Shown here: positions 1 to 11,884 of the stretch, piece by piece | How the letters are laid out: every line of letters starts with the position of its first letter | Numbering within the stretch: the stretch's first letter is position 1 | Assembly (NCBI GenBank): GCA_027257055.1 | Contig: JAPVLO010000097.1 | Span: forward strand, 7,860,001-7,924,000 | DNA length: 64,000 nt | From: Cephalopachus bancanus | Taxonomy: Eukaryota; Chordata; Mammalia; Primates; Tarsiidae | Direction: 5' to 3' | Position numbers and translations under genes: made by a program | The notes under the pieces: model-generated | What the model was told of the DNA's origin: nothing | What the model saw: the letters and a program-made list of their open reading frames with translations, nothing else | Databases searched by the model: none

Positions 1-1685
1 GCTAAGAGCTGGCTCATTTAAGGGTTAAGCTCAGAGCAGAACAATTCTCATGAGTAGGAGAAACAAGAGTAGGAATGTATGATGTGCAAAACCAGATGAC
101 TGAGGTAAAATTCTTCTGTAGACAGAAGGAGGCAACTTTTCAAAGTGAGGTGCCTGGCAGAGTCTTCACTGAGAAAAGGACAATGAGCAGAGCTGATTGT
201 TGCTATGTGTTCGAGGCTCACACCAACCTTCCTGTGAGGTTTTGGTTGTACTTCCATTGGATGGAGTGCCTGCCCTGTCCATTACACAGAAAGAGGGACC
301 AGCTGCCTTTTGCACAAAGCAGGCATGCTGTGGTTAAAGTCATTCTCTGTGCATTTAGTGCATGGGAGGAAAGTGTTTTGTGCTTAAGCACTTCTAAGTA
401 TGCACTGAAACACTTGAATCTGGCGCCCTAAAAATTTTAAAAGCTCTTTTATCTGTTCTCCACGTGGTGCCTTTCACTTAGAAATCTTCTGTGTTCTTTG
501 CTATCCTTGTCAATCTGGAAAGTGCTTTATTCTTGCTAGACTTTTTGGTTTTGTTTTTCTTATTTGCAGATGTCCCTGGTAAAGCCCCAAAGAGGGGAAA
601 AAAGCAGTAGGATTTCTTACTAAAATAATATTGCTATTTTAGGTGTGGCATTTTGGATATCATTTGACTTAATTTTTTTAGGCTTCTGACTAGCCCTTTC
701 AAAAAGATTCTTCTGATACCTTGTCACATTTGTGATGGAATATTGTTTTTGGCACATCCACACTGCCTTTCATTTCCCCATGTCCACCACACACACATAC
801 CCCCCATGTGTGCGAGCTCACACTTTATTGCCTCTGTGCTTGGCCAGCCGGATGGAGTGCCGCTCTGCAGACTTCCTCTTTCCGAACACTGAACTGCATT
901 ATTCTGACACCAGGCCCTGCCTCCTCTAAGACTTGGGTATGAAGGACCAGCCTGAGCTTTGCTCCTTGGTCTAGTGGCCTGATGTGCTGGTCACAGGCTG
1001 CCGGGCCTTCCTGTGGTTCTGATGCGCTTGTTTCCCTCTCTGTTCCTCCCACTCCTCCCTGCTCCTCTGAGCTCCTCCCTGCCTCTCCTCCTGTCCTTCA
1101 TCTGGGCTGGTCACCCACCTCCTTTCCAGGTGCTGCAGTCTTGCCTGGCTCCATCTGGCTCCAAAACCAATGGACGCCACCAAAAAAAGTTTGGGGAAGT
1201 TTTAGCTAGAAGAAATGCCAATAAAAATATTCATAGGTGCTCTGTGTCCTCAATTTTACCTTTCAAACTCTAGAAAGTTTAGGAAATGGAGCAGAGGAGG
1301 TTTCTTTTTCCCCCAGAAACCCTTGGGTTCTTAAACAGGCTTTTCCTATCATTCTAAGCTGGGAGAGACTTCCTACAAAATTACTTATTCTCTCAGGAAG
1401 GGTGCAAAAGCTATTTTGGAGAATCTTAAGAACAGTATCCCATTTTGAACAAAAGGTAAAAACCCAGGATGTGAGAGGATTTTGTTTTTCTGCTAGTTTT
1501 AGGCCAGCAGGATTCTAGTAAATGCTGATTAAGTACTGCCTGTGATTCCTTGTTATTTTTGACCACATGCTTTATTCCAGCCACCTGCCCGATAAGATAC
1601 TCCAAACTGCACAGGGCAGTCACAAAGCTCTTAAAGTCTTTTTGACAAGACTGTATCTTTGCCTTTATGAAAGAAAAGTCAGATT
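1..1685. other. Intronic stretch without recognised features
   Basis: This is unique-looking sequence with no convincing coding frame. A pyrimidine-rich patch lies near 1040-1100 and a short CA-rich patch near 788-800. The short open frames here have no recognisable domain. Confidence 0.5.
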
Positions 1686-1689
1686 GCTT

Positions 1690-1892
1690 GAGCACAACGT
1701 CTGGCTCCACCTTATTAATAATTGTATTAATTTTGGGAAGTGACCTAACCCCTCTATGCTTCTGTATCTGTAAAGTGGAGCTTGTAATAGCTCTCACAGG
1801 GTTCCCTTAAGAAGTGAAGGCCACTGTGCAGGTTCAGCATCAGTTTAGAACATAGTGAGTGCTCAGTATATGGTAGCCATTGTTGTTACTAT
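1690..1892 (+). repeat. MIR SINE
   Basis: The sequence follows the MIR order: a 'gaagtgacctaacccctct' segment, then 'tctgtaaagtggag', then a tail like 'agaacatagtgagtgctcag'. It is diverged, as expected for an ancient mammalian SINE. An antisense open frame of 123 codons crosses it and is not a gene. Confidence 0.75.
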
Positions 1893-2252
1893 GTAGAGTA
1901 AGTCATTCATAAAGTCTTACTATTTTCCACACTTTGCATTTCCATGGAATTTATTTAGAAGCCCTTGAGTTGAGGCAATCGGATCTGTGTGTATGGGACA
2001 AACTTTGTGACTTGTCATTTGGACCAAAGTTGTACTTTGAGATAGAAAGTGAGACCTTCCTCCTACCTTCTGGGTGCAGGAATGAGGAGAACATTCCTTC
2101 TTTCAAGTCTGTTTAGTATTTGTGTTAAATAACAATAACGAGATCAAAGTAGGTTTACATAAACAATAATTTCCTCACATGTGTTTTAGACTACTTATGT
2201 TTCTCATTACTGGTTTCCTATGAAAAAGTTTCTGCAGATAAAATACCATACA

Positions 2253-2547
2253 TGGCAGGCACAATGGCTCATGCCTGTAACCCTAGCACTTTGGGAGGCC
2301 AAGGTGAGAGGATTGCTTGAGACCAGCCTAGGCAACATAGTGAGATTTCATCTCTACAAAAAAAAAAAAAAAATCAACAAAATTAGCTGGGTGTGGTGGC
2401 ACATGCCTGTAGTTTCAGTTGTTTGAGAGACTGAACTGGAAGGATCACCTGAGCCCAGGAAGTTGAGGCTGTGGTGATTGTGCCACTACATTCATCCTGA
2501 GTGGCAGAGTGAGACCCCCAACTCCAAAAAAGAAAAGAAAAGAAACC
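2253..2547 (+). repeat. Alu SINE (old, J-like)
   Basis: A full dimer with 'ggctcatgcctgtaa', 'ggaggccaaggtgagagga', a middle A-rich linker at 2359-2373, a right arm and an A-rich tail 'aaaaaagaaaagaaaag'. It shows many substitutions and 'gcttgagaccagcctaggc', typical of older subfamilies. Confidence 0.93.
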
Positions 2548-3464
2548 ACACAAGACAAATTAAGCAGGAGCACAGGAAATTAAATGGTTGTAGAACACTA
2601 ATTTATACATCTCTTGACTCTTGAATCCTAAGTTTGTTGATAGGATATAAAAGAAATTGTACAACCAGGAAATAGAGCATGAGGGCAAGACAGGTGTAAG
2701 GAATGATTTCCGTAGAATGAATATAATTAGGATTTGATAGTATGGACAAAAGGGAAGGGATTTGGGGAAAAAAAGAAACTGAGACGATATTTAAAAACCC
2801 TTGTATTGAGGTGACTGGATCTATGGTTTATGTTAATATGTATTATCCTGGATCACTCCTTGAAATTAGTGAACTTGAAACAAATATCACTCTAGAAGAC
2901 TGAGAAAACGCCTGTTTTCCCCATAGGATCATACAATTTACCATTGTTTTTAATTGTTATTATGCAGAGAAAAGCAATGGTGAGACACAAATGAGACTAG
3001 TATCCCTTCTAGTATGCAGAAAGTCTCACAAGTACTGGATCTGGTCTTTACTGTGACTTCCTTTTCTGTTTCTCACTATGGAAAATGCTTTGGAGTCCTT
3101 CAGAATTCAATGATACTATGTGTAGTGCAGGATCCGACTTTCATGTGTGTGTCTGGGACTGAGTAAAAAATGTAGAATTCTGTCAGGTAATGATTATTGT
3201 ATCTGAATGGAGGTGATACAAAGAGATACTAGAAAGATAAGTTACTCCTTTAAAAAAAAATCCCTTATCACTCCTTATAAGAAAGGAAGAGAGAGGGTCT
3301 ATTTTGTTTATAAAAGCATGTGAGTGTGTGTAGTTAAACAGTATTGTGGTGTTCATTCAACTACACTGTGGGCGTTTTACCTCTGCACTTGCCACTTAAT
3401 GGTAGTGGTGTCTTTGTCACATGTGTACGTTTGAGGCATTTTTTTGGCAATTTCTTCTATTACT

Positions 3465-3622
3465 TTCAGTGCTGGGAGTGTTGGAGGCAGGATGGTCATT
3501 CATCAGGGCTGCAGAGCAAGGATGAGGGGATGTCAGCGTTTGGGTGGTGGCTGTGGGGGGAGCATTCAGTGTGACGTCCGCCAAGGATCCTTCCAGCTCT
3601 AAGCGTGTGATTCTGAGAAATA
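3465..3622 (+). repeat. CR1/L3-type LINE 3' fragment
   Basis: The segment 'ggaggcaggatggtcattca' followed by 'gatccttccagctctaag' and 'gtgattctg' resembles the 3' end of ancient CR1/L3 LINEs. The copy is short and diverged, so the family is tentative. Confidence 0.45.
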
Positions 3623-3624
3623 AT

Positions 3625-6600
3625 TTGACTCTAATGTAGTACCAGGGACATTTTTTGGGAAACCTAATATAATATCATATCTTTTATCAATATATTGTAT
3701 CACTGCAGTTTGTGACATTATGCTGTAAAATGCTAGACCATAAAAGCCTATAATTTATAAGGCTATATTAGGTACTTACTTTATATATTATAGCCTGATA
3801 GCCTTGTAATTCAGCATTGCCTATCATTTATTCTATATATAATTCCATGGAGGGTTCTGGTGACATTATAAACCACAAAAGCAGAGCTCAAGTGGTTAGT
3901 CATTAGAACCCCAAGATAGAAATACCTTGTATTACATTATTCAGTATTTATTATTTTCCATAATGTGAAGTTAAAACACTCAGATTGGAAACATTTTCTA
4001 TTTACATTCCACATCACGGTATTCATATACATGTCAATCAGAAACGCTCTGGTTGAATACCACATCACAGCCATATGTAATCTTGTTTTTGCTTAAAGCG
4101 TGTGTTTGCTATACAAGAATGTGTTGTCCATTTCTCTGCATAACAAGTTTTTCCCTGGCTGGTTATCAAAGAGGAAATTCTGCTGCCCATCCATTGTGAA
4201 GTTTTTTGTTGTCTATTAAAGAGAAGCAAAGTACATATGTTTTTGAATGAATTCTAAGTCATTCATACAGTGCTTGGTCAAAAATAAATACTCTACACAT
4301 GACTCTTTTACACTAAAACCACTGTAGTATTGGGCATGGGCCAGAGGCTGTAGTTATATTAATGTATGTTGAAATGCATTAGATCATTATTATAGAATGC
4401 TGTAGTATATTTTTATTAGTTGTCTTTGTGTCCAAACTAATTACATAATAAGTTTGATTGATGTAATCCTCTTATATAAAGTTGTTTCTTGTTTTATAAA
4501 CTGTGCCGCTTTCTCTTCTGTTCACCTTCTTCCTCACTACTCTTCTTTACGTTTTCAGGGACATTTTGATTACAGAAACCATGGGTGGTATGACAGATTA
4601 TGGTAACAGTGGCAGCTGGTATATTTCATTTGATTTCAGAAAAAATCAAGCTCCTCCCTCTCCCTCTCCCCCACCAATTTCCCCACAATTTCAGTAGATT
4701 TTCCTTGAGATTTGTAGAGACTAAAAGTTTAGAAAAAGAGAAAGGTAACCAAAAGTTAATAAAATAACGAGTTATAAAGTATGAGAAGCCAACCTACTGT
4801 AAAAAATGACCTGTTTTATGACATCACATTATAATAACTGTTCACAGTGGCGAGCAAATCTGTAGAGGATCCATAGTTATAGTCATTTATTATATTTGTT
4901 AAAAGCGGAGGAAGAGAGAAAGAATAAAGAAAAAAGAGAAAAAATTAGAAGCAGCAAGCTGACTGCTTTCACTTTGAATCACAATGCAATTTCTTTTCGA
5001 GCCAGTAAGTGACTTGAAAGTATTGAAAGATAACCTGAGCAAGGGCCTTGGATTCTTGCCATATGCTAGGATCTCAATTAAGGGATGAAATTGCAAGACA
5101 CTCTTCAGTTTTATCACCAGTGAGGCTGAGTTCTGTGGGTCAGTAAAGCAGGCAGTAGTGGGGGCTGTTCTAGTCAGGGCAGTAGTAGGATGGGGCATAA
5201 CTACCAGCATTAGCATTAATGGGACTTAGTGGCACAAATCTCTTCAAATCGATAATAGAGTAGACCCCTAAAAGGGAAAAGTGGATAGAGTGGGGATTTA
5301 ACGTTACTTGAATCTCCTCTTTGTTACAAATACTTGTCTCTTTTTCTTTGTCATGTGCTGAGGCATTTACTGATGAGTAAGTAACATGAAAAATTGCAAA
5401 TGAGAGAACTTGGATTCTCTGTAGAGGGCTGAGATTTTAAGTGCTATTCAAAACACAAGTTGCAGGGAATATTGGAATTACCACATTTTGGGGAACATGA
5501 ATAGCGAGTCTTTCCATTTGAGCACGAATTTGCATTGCCTGTGCTGTCATATTTTGCTGTGGTACCGTTTTCTCTAAGTATTGCATTATTGACTTAAAAG
5601 GTGTCATTTTCCAAATGATGGAGGTAAGGAAGTACATTTTCCTTATTTCATAATTTGCACACAGATTGAAGAAGACTTACCATTGTCACAAAATTTGGAT
5701 ATGATGGATCTTGTACTTTAACTGGATTGTGGGTGTAGGGAAATCTACCAGTACATTAATTTTAATGGAAGATTGTGGCATCCTTGAAAAATATTTTGAA
5801 AGTTAAGTCATGTTAATTTTCTTCCTTATTTCTTTCTTCCTGTTTTTTAAGACCTGATCATCTTTGACTCCTTCCTTTTCTGTGCCATCAGGGATAATTG
5901 TTAATTCAAGATAATTATGGCTTTAGTAATATTTATATTTAGTATGGTGCTTTTCACCCATAAATATGTAACGCAGATATCAATGTATTCTGATCATGAG
6001 ATGAAATTAAATAACTTGGTGAAATGCTCACTTAAAAAAAAGGCCTGTTTCTCATAAAAAGATACAGTAAATGACAAAATACACTTATTCATTTTTTTCG
6101 CTGAGTTTTTGGCACTCAGGTCTTTATGAATACAAAGATTTATGCACATGTTGCTTGACAGTGGGGACTCTGAGTTCTGCTTTGATGTGACCCATGGCTA
6201 ATGGTGAATTTAAAAACTCAAATTAGATTTATGTAGTTTTGTTTGTTGTTTTGTTTTGCCCTTAGCCAACCTTTCTCTGGTTTCCTATGGATGAAAAACT
6301 AGCTGGATTGGTGGTAATAGGAAAGGAAAAAACATTGTTTTAAAGTTCGATTATTCAGTGATGGAGTAAATAAGGCAAGGTTGAAAGATTACAGTAATTG
6401 ATGGGCTTTTGCTCTGAATAAATATATCGTTTTCATATTTCCTCTTTTAGACTTTATGATATAATAGATCCATTTATTAATGATAATACCCAAACCCGTT
6501 TAACTTTTACTTTAGGATTAATAATCTCAGATGATATTTTTCTGGATGTTTTTCCAGTTAAAGTGTACTACATATATCTAAGTTAGTAGTACTTTACTAG

Positions 6601-9300
6601 CTGCTTCCCAGATAATTAAAGAATGTGATATTTCCATGTTAACGAGGCTTTGGAAGGGCAGTGTAAAACTGAAGTGTAGAATGTGTATTAAACCCATTTT
6701 GGTTTCCGTGAGCTCTCTTTTCCTTGAACTAGGCAGGTAGCATTAATGCATTATACTCATGTTCAGGGTAATGAGAGCCCTAAGTACTTCCTTCACTGTC
6801 CAAGTATCCATTCTAAGATGAGCTCTTTCTCTCTCTGTCTCCGTGTATTCAGCGTTAAAGTGATATTTTACATTGCTTAAAAATTATGTGAGTGTTTGTT
6901 GCTGTTGTGTAGGAAGGAAATAAATCAAGGGCTTTTGTGGGATTTAAAATTCTTCCCAGGAGGAAAGAGCTAATATTAAGGCCTTCACAAGTGGGATTAA
7001 TTTTGTATATCTCTCAGGAGCCTATTGGGTATTATATTTATACATTATAAAATGTGTTTTGATATGCCTTAAATTAATATTTTTCTATCTGCAGGGTGAA
7101 CGTGAAGGGAGCGCATTACGTCTTTGCGTGGGTGGAGGGGGAGGAAGGGGAAGGGAAGAGAGAAGTGATAAAGTCCTCAGTCGTTGTGCGTGAGGGTGTG
7201 CATGTTATTGGAATGATTCTCAGATCATTTTCTGTGGTGCCCCGGGTAGCCTCACAGGCAAGGTTTACCTGAATGGTGGCACTAAAAGGAAACATTCTCT
7301 GCTTCTTACACTATCACTTTTCAAATTTTGCCTTTAAACGTTAGCCCTTAAAAGGAAGCTGTTTTTGCACATGGTGCTGGTGGCCGATTGCCAAACTTTG
7401 TGCTCCTCCGCCATCAATAGCAGCTTCCCCGGACGTCTTTCGGCAGATGCTGTCAACTCATCACCTTTCCCTCACTCCCCTCACACTGCCTTCATGGATC
7501 ACTGCATATGCTGGTGCTCATGTGTCAAGGGGAAGGGCACAGCTGCAAAAAGGGTCACCCCTGGAGGCCCAAGCTTCCTGTCTCCGTAGTGTAGGCAGTC
7601 CTGGTCAGTCTAGCCCTGTGACCTGTTTCCCCTTCCTTTCCTTAGATTTGTTTGGCAGGAAAGCCCACTGGCCCCAGTGCAGAGCACTAAACTTGGTCTG
7701 ATGGGGGAAAAGGAGAGAAGGAGAGAGCTATCTGGGAGAGGATAGCCGCCTGTCATCGTGTGGCTATAGTGTTGGTAATCAAAACGTGTGTTTTGAAAGT
7801 GAGATGTGTTTCTTGCTATCTGTTAATAATCTGTGTTATCATAAGAATAAATGGGTAGATGTATTACACATAATATCATTACAGCATGAATGGTTGCCTG
7901 GGTGGCCGATAAATCAAAGTATAAAGATTCTGTGTGTTTATTTTCATTGGGTCACAAGTTTGAGTTCGTCTGAACTACTCAGCCAACTGTAGCTCTAGAT
8001 TAATAGTAAAAAATGCTTATTTGTCCTCCTTCTGGTGATGTCCTTGGCTTCACCTTCTTATTTTTTTCCCTCATTTTTGCTCCATAAGCTGTATTAGAAG
8101 AATTTTAAAGTTCATCCTGTTGCAAACCTCAGTTACATGATAGAAAGGTTTATTCAAATGCCTGTCATATTCTTGTGAGTTTTATCACAGCAGGATCCAG
8201 TAGCCCCACAAATCGGCAGGAAATCCACCATAAATTTTTCAGTTCCTTGATGATTGAGTGTTTGCATGATAGCAAGTTTTTTTGGCAATATTTTATAGGT
8301 TGGATAAGGAATTTGTTTGAAATGAAAGCCTGGATAAGGTTTGTAAGTTTTTCTCTTTTTCTTCTTTATTTCTGATTTTTTTTGCCCCTTTGGGGTTGGA
8401 ACATTTTTTTTCCTCTGTACTCTGTTGCCTGGTTGAACAGTAGGATATCGAGGTACTTGCCATGCCTGACAGACATAAACTTAAATATACAACAATGAGG
8501 AAAGAATCTAGGGGACAAGCCATACGTCCCTCAACAGACTTTAAGACACTGTAAATATATTCAAATGACAACTCTCCCATCCACTAGACACAACATCTTA
8601 TTTCATTTTGAAAACAAGTCTGAAGAATGCCCCAAGAATTTTACATTGAATGTCTGGCGGTATGCAAGTATTTCTTCATTATTCCAAAGTACCTGCCCAC
8701 AACTGTATCATAAATATAAGTAGATTCAGCTATATTGAACTTTGCTACATTTCCCTTCCAATAAGTGTATCCCTCCTCCTATTTTGTTTTGTTGGTAGAT
8801 TCTTCATTTTACATACACACACATACACACAAAATCTTCAAAAAATATCTGTTGATGAAATTTTATTCATATGCCATTAACTGTCAATAAATACCATGTG
8901 TTTAACTGTTTTCACCAGTATGGTAGTAGTGTTCATTTTAAATAGTTTGATGACAGCACAATAGCATCTTACCTGAGAATCAGCTGACTCCAGGAGGATT
9001 TGGGCATCAGATCCCAGAAGTTACAAGAAACTGCCATTTGGTCATACACCATCTGACTAGGAGAGTGTCAGTTTTTCTTAAGGCCGGGTGAAATAACCAC
9101 CACGACTGCTGACCATGCTAAGGGAATTCTTGTGGGTTTGCCGGCTCCTTGGTATTCCTTACATAAAGAAATCCCTTAACAGCAAAGGAATCTCCTCACT
9201 TCAGGATCAATAATTCTTATAGTAGAGACTAGGAAACCAAAGCATCAGTACATCTGTGCCTTAGAAGGAAGGTCTTCCCTTGCTCTTTGGAAGTAAAAAG
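3625..9300. other. Long intronic stretch without recognised repeats or genes
   Basis: The sequence is AT-rich and mostly unique. A purine-rich patch lies at about 7125-7165, and 7330-7700 is relatively GC-rich with two overlapping open frames that show no domain. Short CA-rich sequence is at 8811-8830. I see no splice-flanked exon, RNA gene or young mobile element. Confidence 0.45.
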
Positions 9301-9309
9301 AGACAGAGG

Positions 9310-9405
9310 TTAATAAGACGTAGATTCCATGTTCAAATCTTCCCCAACTACCTTTGAGCTTGGATGAGTTGTTGAATCTTTTTGGCCCTCTACATATTTT
9401 TAGGA
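9310..9405 (+). repeat. MIR SINE fragment
   Basis: The order 'attccatgttcaaatctt', 'gagcttggatgagttgttga' and 'aggatgagacc' follows the MIR core (lost cytosines and substitutions). The match is weak. Confidence 0.45.
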
Positions 9406-9639
9406 TGAGACCTTTAAACTCTTAAAGATTTTCTTCTCTGAAGTTCTACCTAATCTTTAAAAAAAATGGGTTTTTATTATTAATAATAGGAAACTATACT
9501 TAACCTAACCCCAAATTAGACATTATGGACAGGTAACAGATTTCTTATAGTACGGCCTTTCTAAGATGTACCATTGTGATTGAAACTGTTAAAAAATAAA
9601 ACAAGCAGCCCTGGCTAATTTACAAATTTTATGACTTAT

Positions 9640-9880
9640 GAACATTCCATATGTACTAATAAGTAGTTATAGCAAATATTTATATGGTATTCTCTATGGT
9701 CTACATTTTAAGTACTATACATACATTTTAACAATCTGATTTAGGTGTTTTTTATTATTTGTCGAACAAAGAACACAAGTAACTCATCCAAAGTCATATA
9801 AATAGTGAATGATGGAACTGGGGTTTGAACTTAGGCAGCCCGCCTTTAGATTCTATATCCTTAATTCCTAAATCAGGCTA
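9640..9880 (-). repeat. MIR SINE, antisense
   Basis: The stretch 'caagtaactcatccaaagtc' followed by a pattern like 'gaactggggtttgaactta' is the reverse complement of the MIR core. The preceding 'tttaagtactatacatacat' corresponds to its 3' part. Confidence 0.75.
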
Positions 9881-10155
9881 CTTCTCAAACAGCCACATTT
9901 GTCTGTTTTGCTGCAAATCACAGCAGCCTTCCTGCAACTACCACTAATCACTGTTGTGCCTCCCCCCCCAAAAAAAGTTTGACCTTTTAAATTCTGAATG
10001 TATGGAATTGGAATAAGAGAAGCTACCCATAGGGCTAAGTCTGCCTGCATTATGACTACCTGTCAAAATTTTTTTTCTGACACTTTCATCTTTTAAAAAC
10101 ATTACAGAGATTTAAACCTTATTGAGATTTGTTTGTATTTTTAATGCTGCACTAG

Positions 10156-10225
10156 GATGTCCCCTCTGAGGGGACATCTTAAATCTAGCAAACTTCTTGG
10201 ATGTCCCCTCTCAGGAGAGACATTA
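10156..10225. repeat. Perfect 23-nt hairpin with a second partial copy
   Basis: At 10156-10178 the arms 'gatgtcccctc' and 'gaggggacatc' are perfect inverted copies around one T. The 13-mer 'ggatgtcccctct' at 10155-10167 recurs at 10199-10211, followed by an imperfect inverted arm 'aggagagacat'. Origin and function are unknown. It may be a relic of a palindromic transposon end or a local duplication. Confidence 0.8.
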
Positions 10226-10796
10226 AAGAGATTGCTGATGATTATACAGGACAAACCCATACAAGCACAAATTTTTCAAAAACGTATATTTCCTTGAAGT
10301 TTTTCATTTTAAAACAATGAAAAACCTGTGTCCCATTTGTCATTTGTCAAGCTTCTGATCTATCAGTTGAGAAGTAGTTTTCAGGACTCATGAGTGCATC
10401 CTTCCACATTGTCTTCGGACAGCAGACTGGACAGTAAACTACATATTATTAAAGTGGGAGGAAGAAAATGAGACTGCATTGTCTGCTTGCATAGAAAAAC
10501 ACTAGGTGGAAAATGTCCAACAAATTACTATTGCACGACATGTATCAATGAACCTGCAATGCATGCCAGGCACATGTTACCACACATTAGAAAAATGTAA
10601 GTTATAAAATTTTGATTGTTTTGTCATAAATAAGTTCCTCAATGTCCAAAGTTCCATTATAAGCCAAATATCATCACAATAAAATAATTGGTTCCAACGC
10701 TATACCATTTTTTAAGGTGATTTGTTTTTCACTATTTCATTAAAAAGTGTGGTCGAGTTGCTTTGTAGGTGATCCACCATGAGATATCTCCGAGTT

Positions 10797-10808
10797 CAAA
10801 GGGTTAAA
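10797..10808. repeat. Left target-site duplication of the L1 at 10809
   Basis: The 12-mer 'caaagggttaaa' is repeated perfectly at 11873-11884, on the other side of the L1. Confidence 0.9.
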
Positions 10809-11872
10809 CATATGTGTGTAGGTATCTTTTTCATAGAATAATTTGAGTTCCTCTGGGTATATTCCCAATAGGGGAATTGCTGGGTCATATGGAAGGTCAA
10901 TTTCTTTTAGAAATCTCCAGACTGTTTTCCAGAGAGGTTGTACAAGTTTGCATTCCCACCAGCAGTGTAGAAGCATTCCTAAGCCGGGCTCGGTGGCTCA
11001 GCCTGTAATCCCGCCTTTGGAGGCTGAGTGTGGATTGCCTGAGCCCGCTTCAGACCCACCTGGGCAGCAAGACCTCATCTCACAATAATAAATCAGCGGC
11101 GTGGTAGCGCATGCCTGTAGTTCCGGCTACTCGAAGGCTGAGGTGAAGGATCGCCGAGCCCAGCAGGTCGAGGCTGCGGTGGCCGGAGCCACTGCACTCC
11201 AGTCTGAGCGACAGAGTGAGACTCCAACTCAAAGAAGCATTCCTTTTTTCTCTACATTCTCGCCAGCATCTGTTGTTGCATGTTTTATTAATGATGGCCA
11301 TTCTCATAGGGGTTAGGTAGTATCTCAGTGTGGTTTTGATTTGCATTTCTCTGATGATGAGTGAGGCTGAGCACTTTTTCATGTGTCTGTTGGCTGCTCA
11401 TATATCTTCTTTTGAGAAGTTTCTATTCATGTTTTTTGCCCACTTTTTAAAGGGGCTGTTTGTTTTTTTTTCCCTTCGGTGCATTTGTTGCCCATCGAAG
11501 CTGGACTGGATAAAAAAAATGTGGTACATATACACAATGGAATATTATGCAGCCAGAAAGAAGGACAGATATATGGACTTTGCAGCAAATTGGATGGACT
11601 TGGAGTCTATCATACTCAGTGATTTATCACAGAAACAAAGAACTGAGTTTCATATGTTCTCACTCATAAGGTGACCTTGAACAATTATAATGCTATAAAA
11701 AGGGATTGGCAGTAGTGGAATACTGTTGGGGGCGGGGGGACTGGCAGTTGAGGGAAACTGCTAGGGGAAGGAGGGGCATACCTCATCAACAAGGGTACCT
11801 GCATGATCAATGTTTGTATACCTAACCCTGAATTATACCCCACATCTTTATAATAAATAAATTTTTAAAAAA
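10809..11872. mobile_element. 5'-inverted (twin-primed) L1 LINE
   Basis: From about 11460 down to 10809 the minus strand encodes the L1 ORF2 C-terminal region, including the hallmark [18 protein letters not shown] and [10 protein letters not shown]. From about 11488 to 11685 the plus strand encodes the very end of ORF2 (DWIKKMW, then MEYYAA, ending near MFSLIR), followed by the 3' UTR and an A-rich tail to 11872. The two halves point away from each other around a short junction at about 11460-11490 and skip a little ORF2 sequence between them. This is the twin-priming structure. A perfect 12-bp target duplication flanks the whole unit. A later Alu split the inverted half. Removing the Alu (252 bp) and one duplication copy leaves about 800 bp of L1. 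Confidence 0.93.
10981..11232 (+). repeat. Alu SINE inside the L1, lineage-specific type
   Basis: This is a compact dimer that begins 'aagccgggctcggtggctca' and ends 'actccaactcaaag', with a right arm 'ctgcggtggccggagccact' that differs from the human Alu consensus. It has a 12-bp target duplication 'agaagcattcct' at 10969-10980 and 11233-11244. It is younger than the L1 it sits in. Confidence 0.95.
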
Positions 11873-11884
11873 CAAAGGGTTAAA
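11873..11884. repeat. Right target-site duplication of the L1
   Basis: This is the second perfect copy of 'caaagggttaaa', directly after the A-rich L1 tail. Confidence 0.9.

Noticed and set aside
1426..1797. Antisense open frame of 123 codons
   Set aside because: It overlaps a MIR and shows no family similarity. Length alone is not evidence at this GC content.
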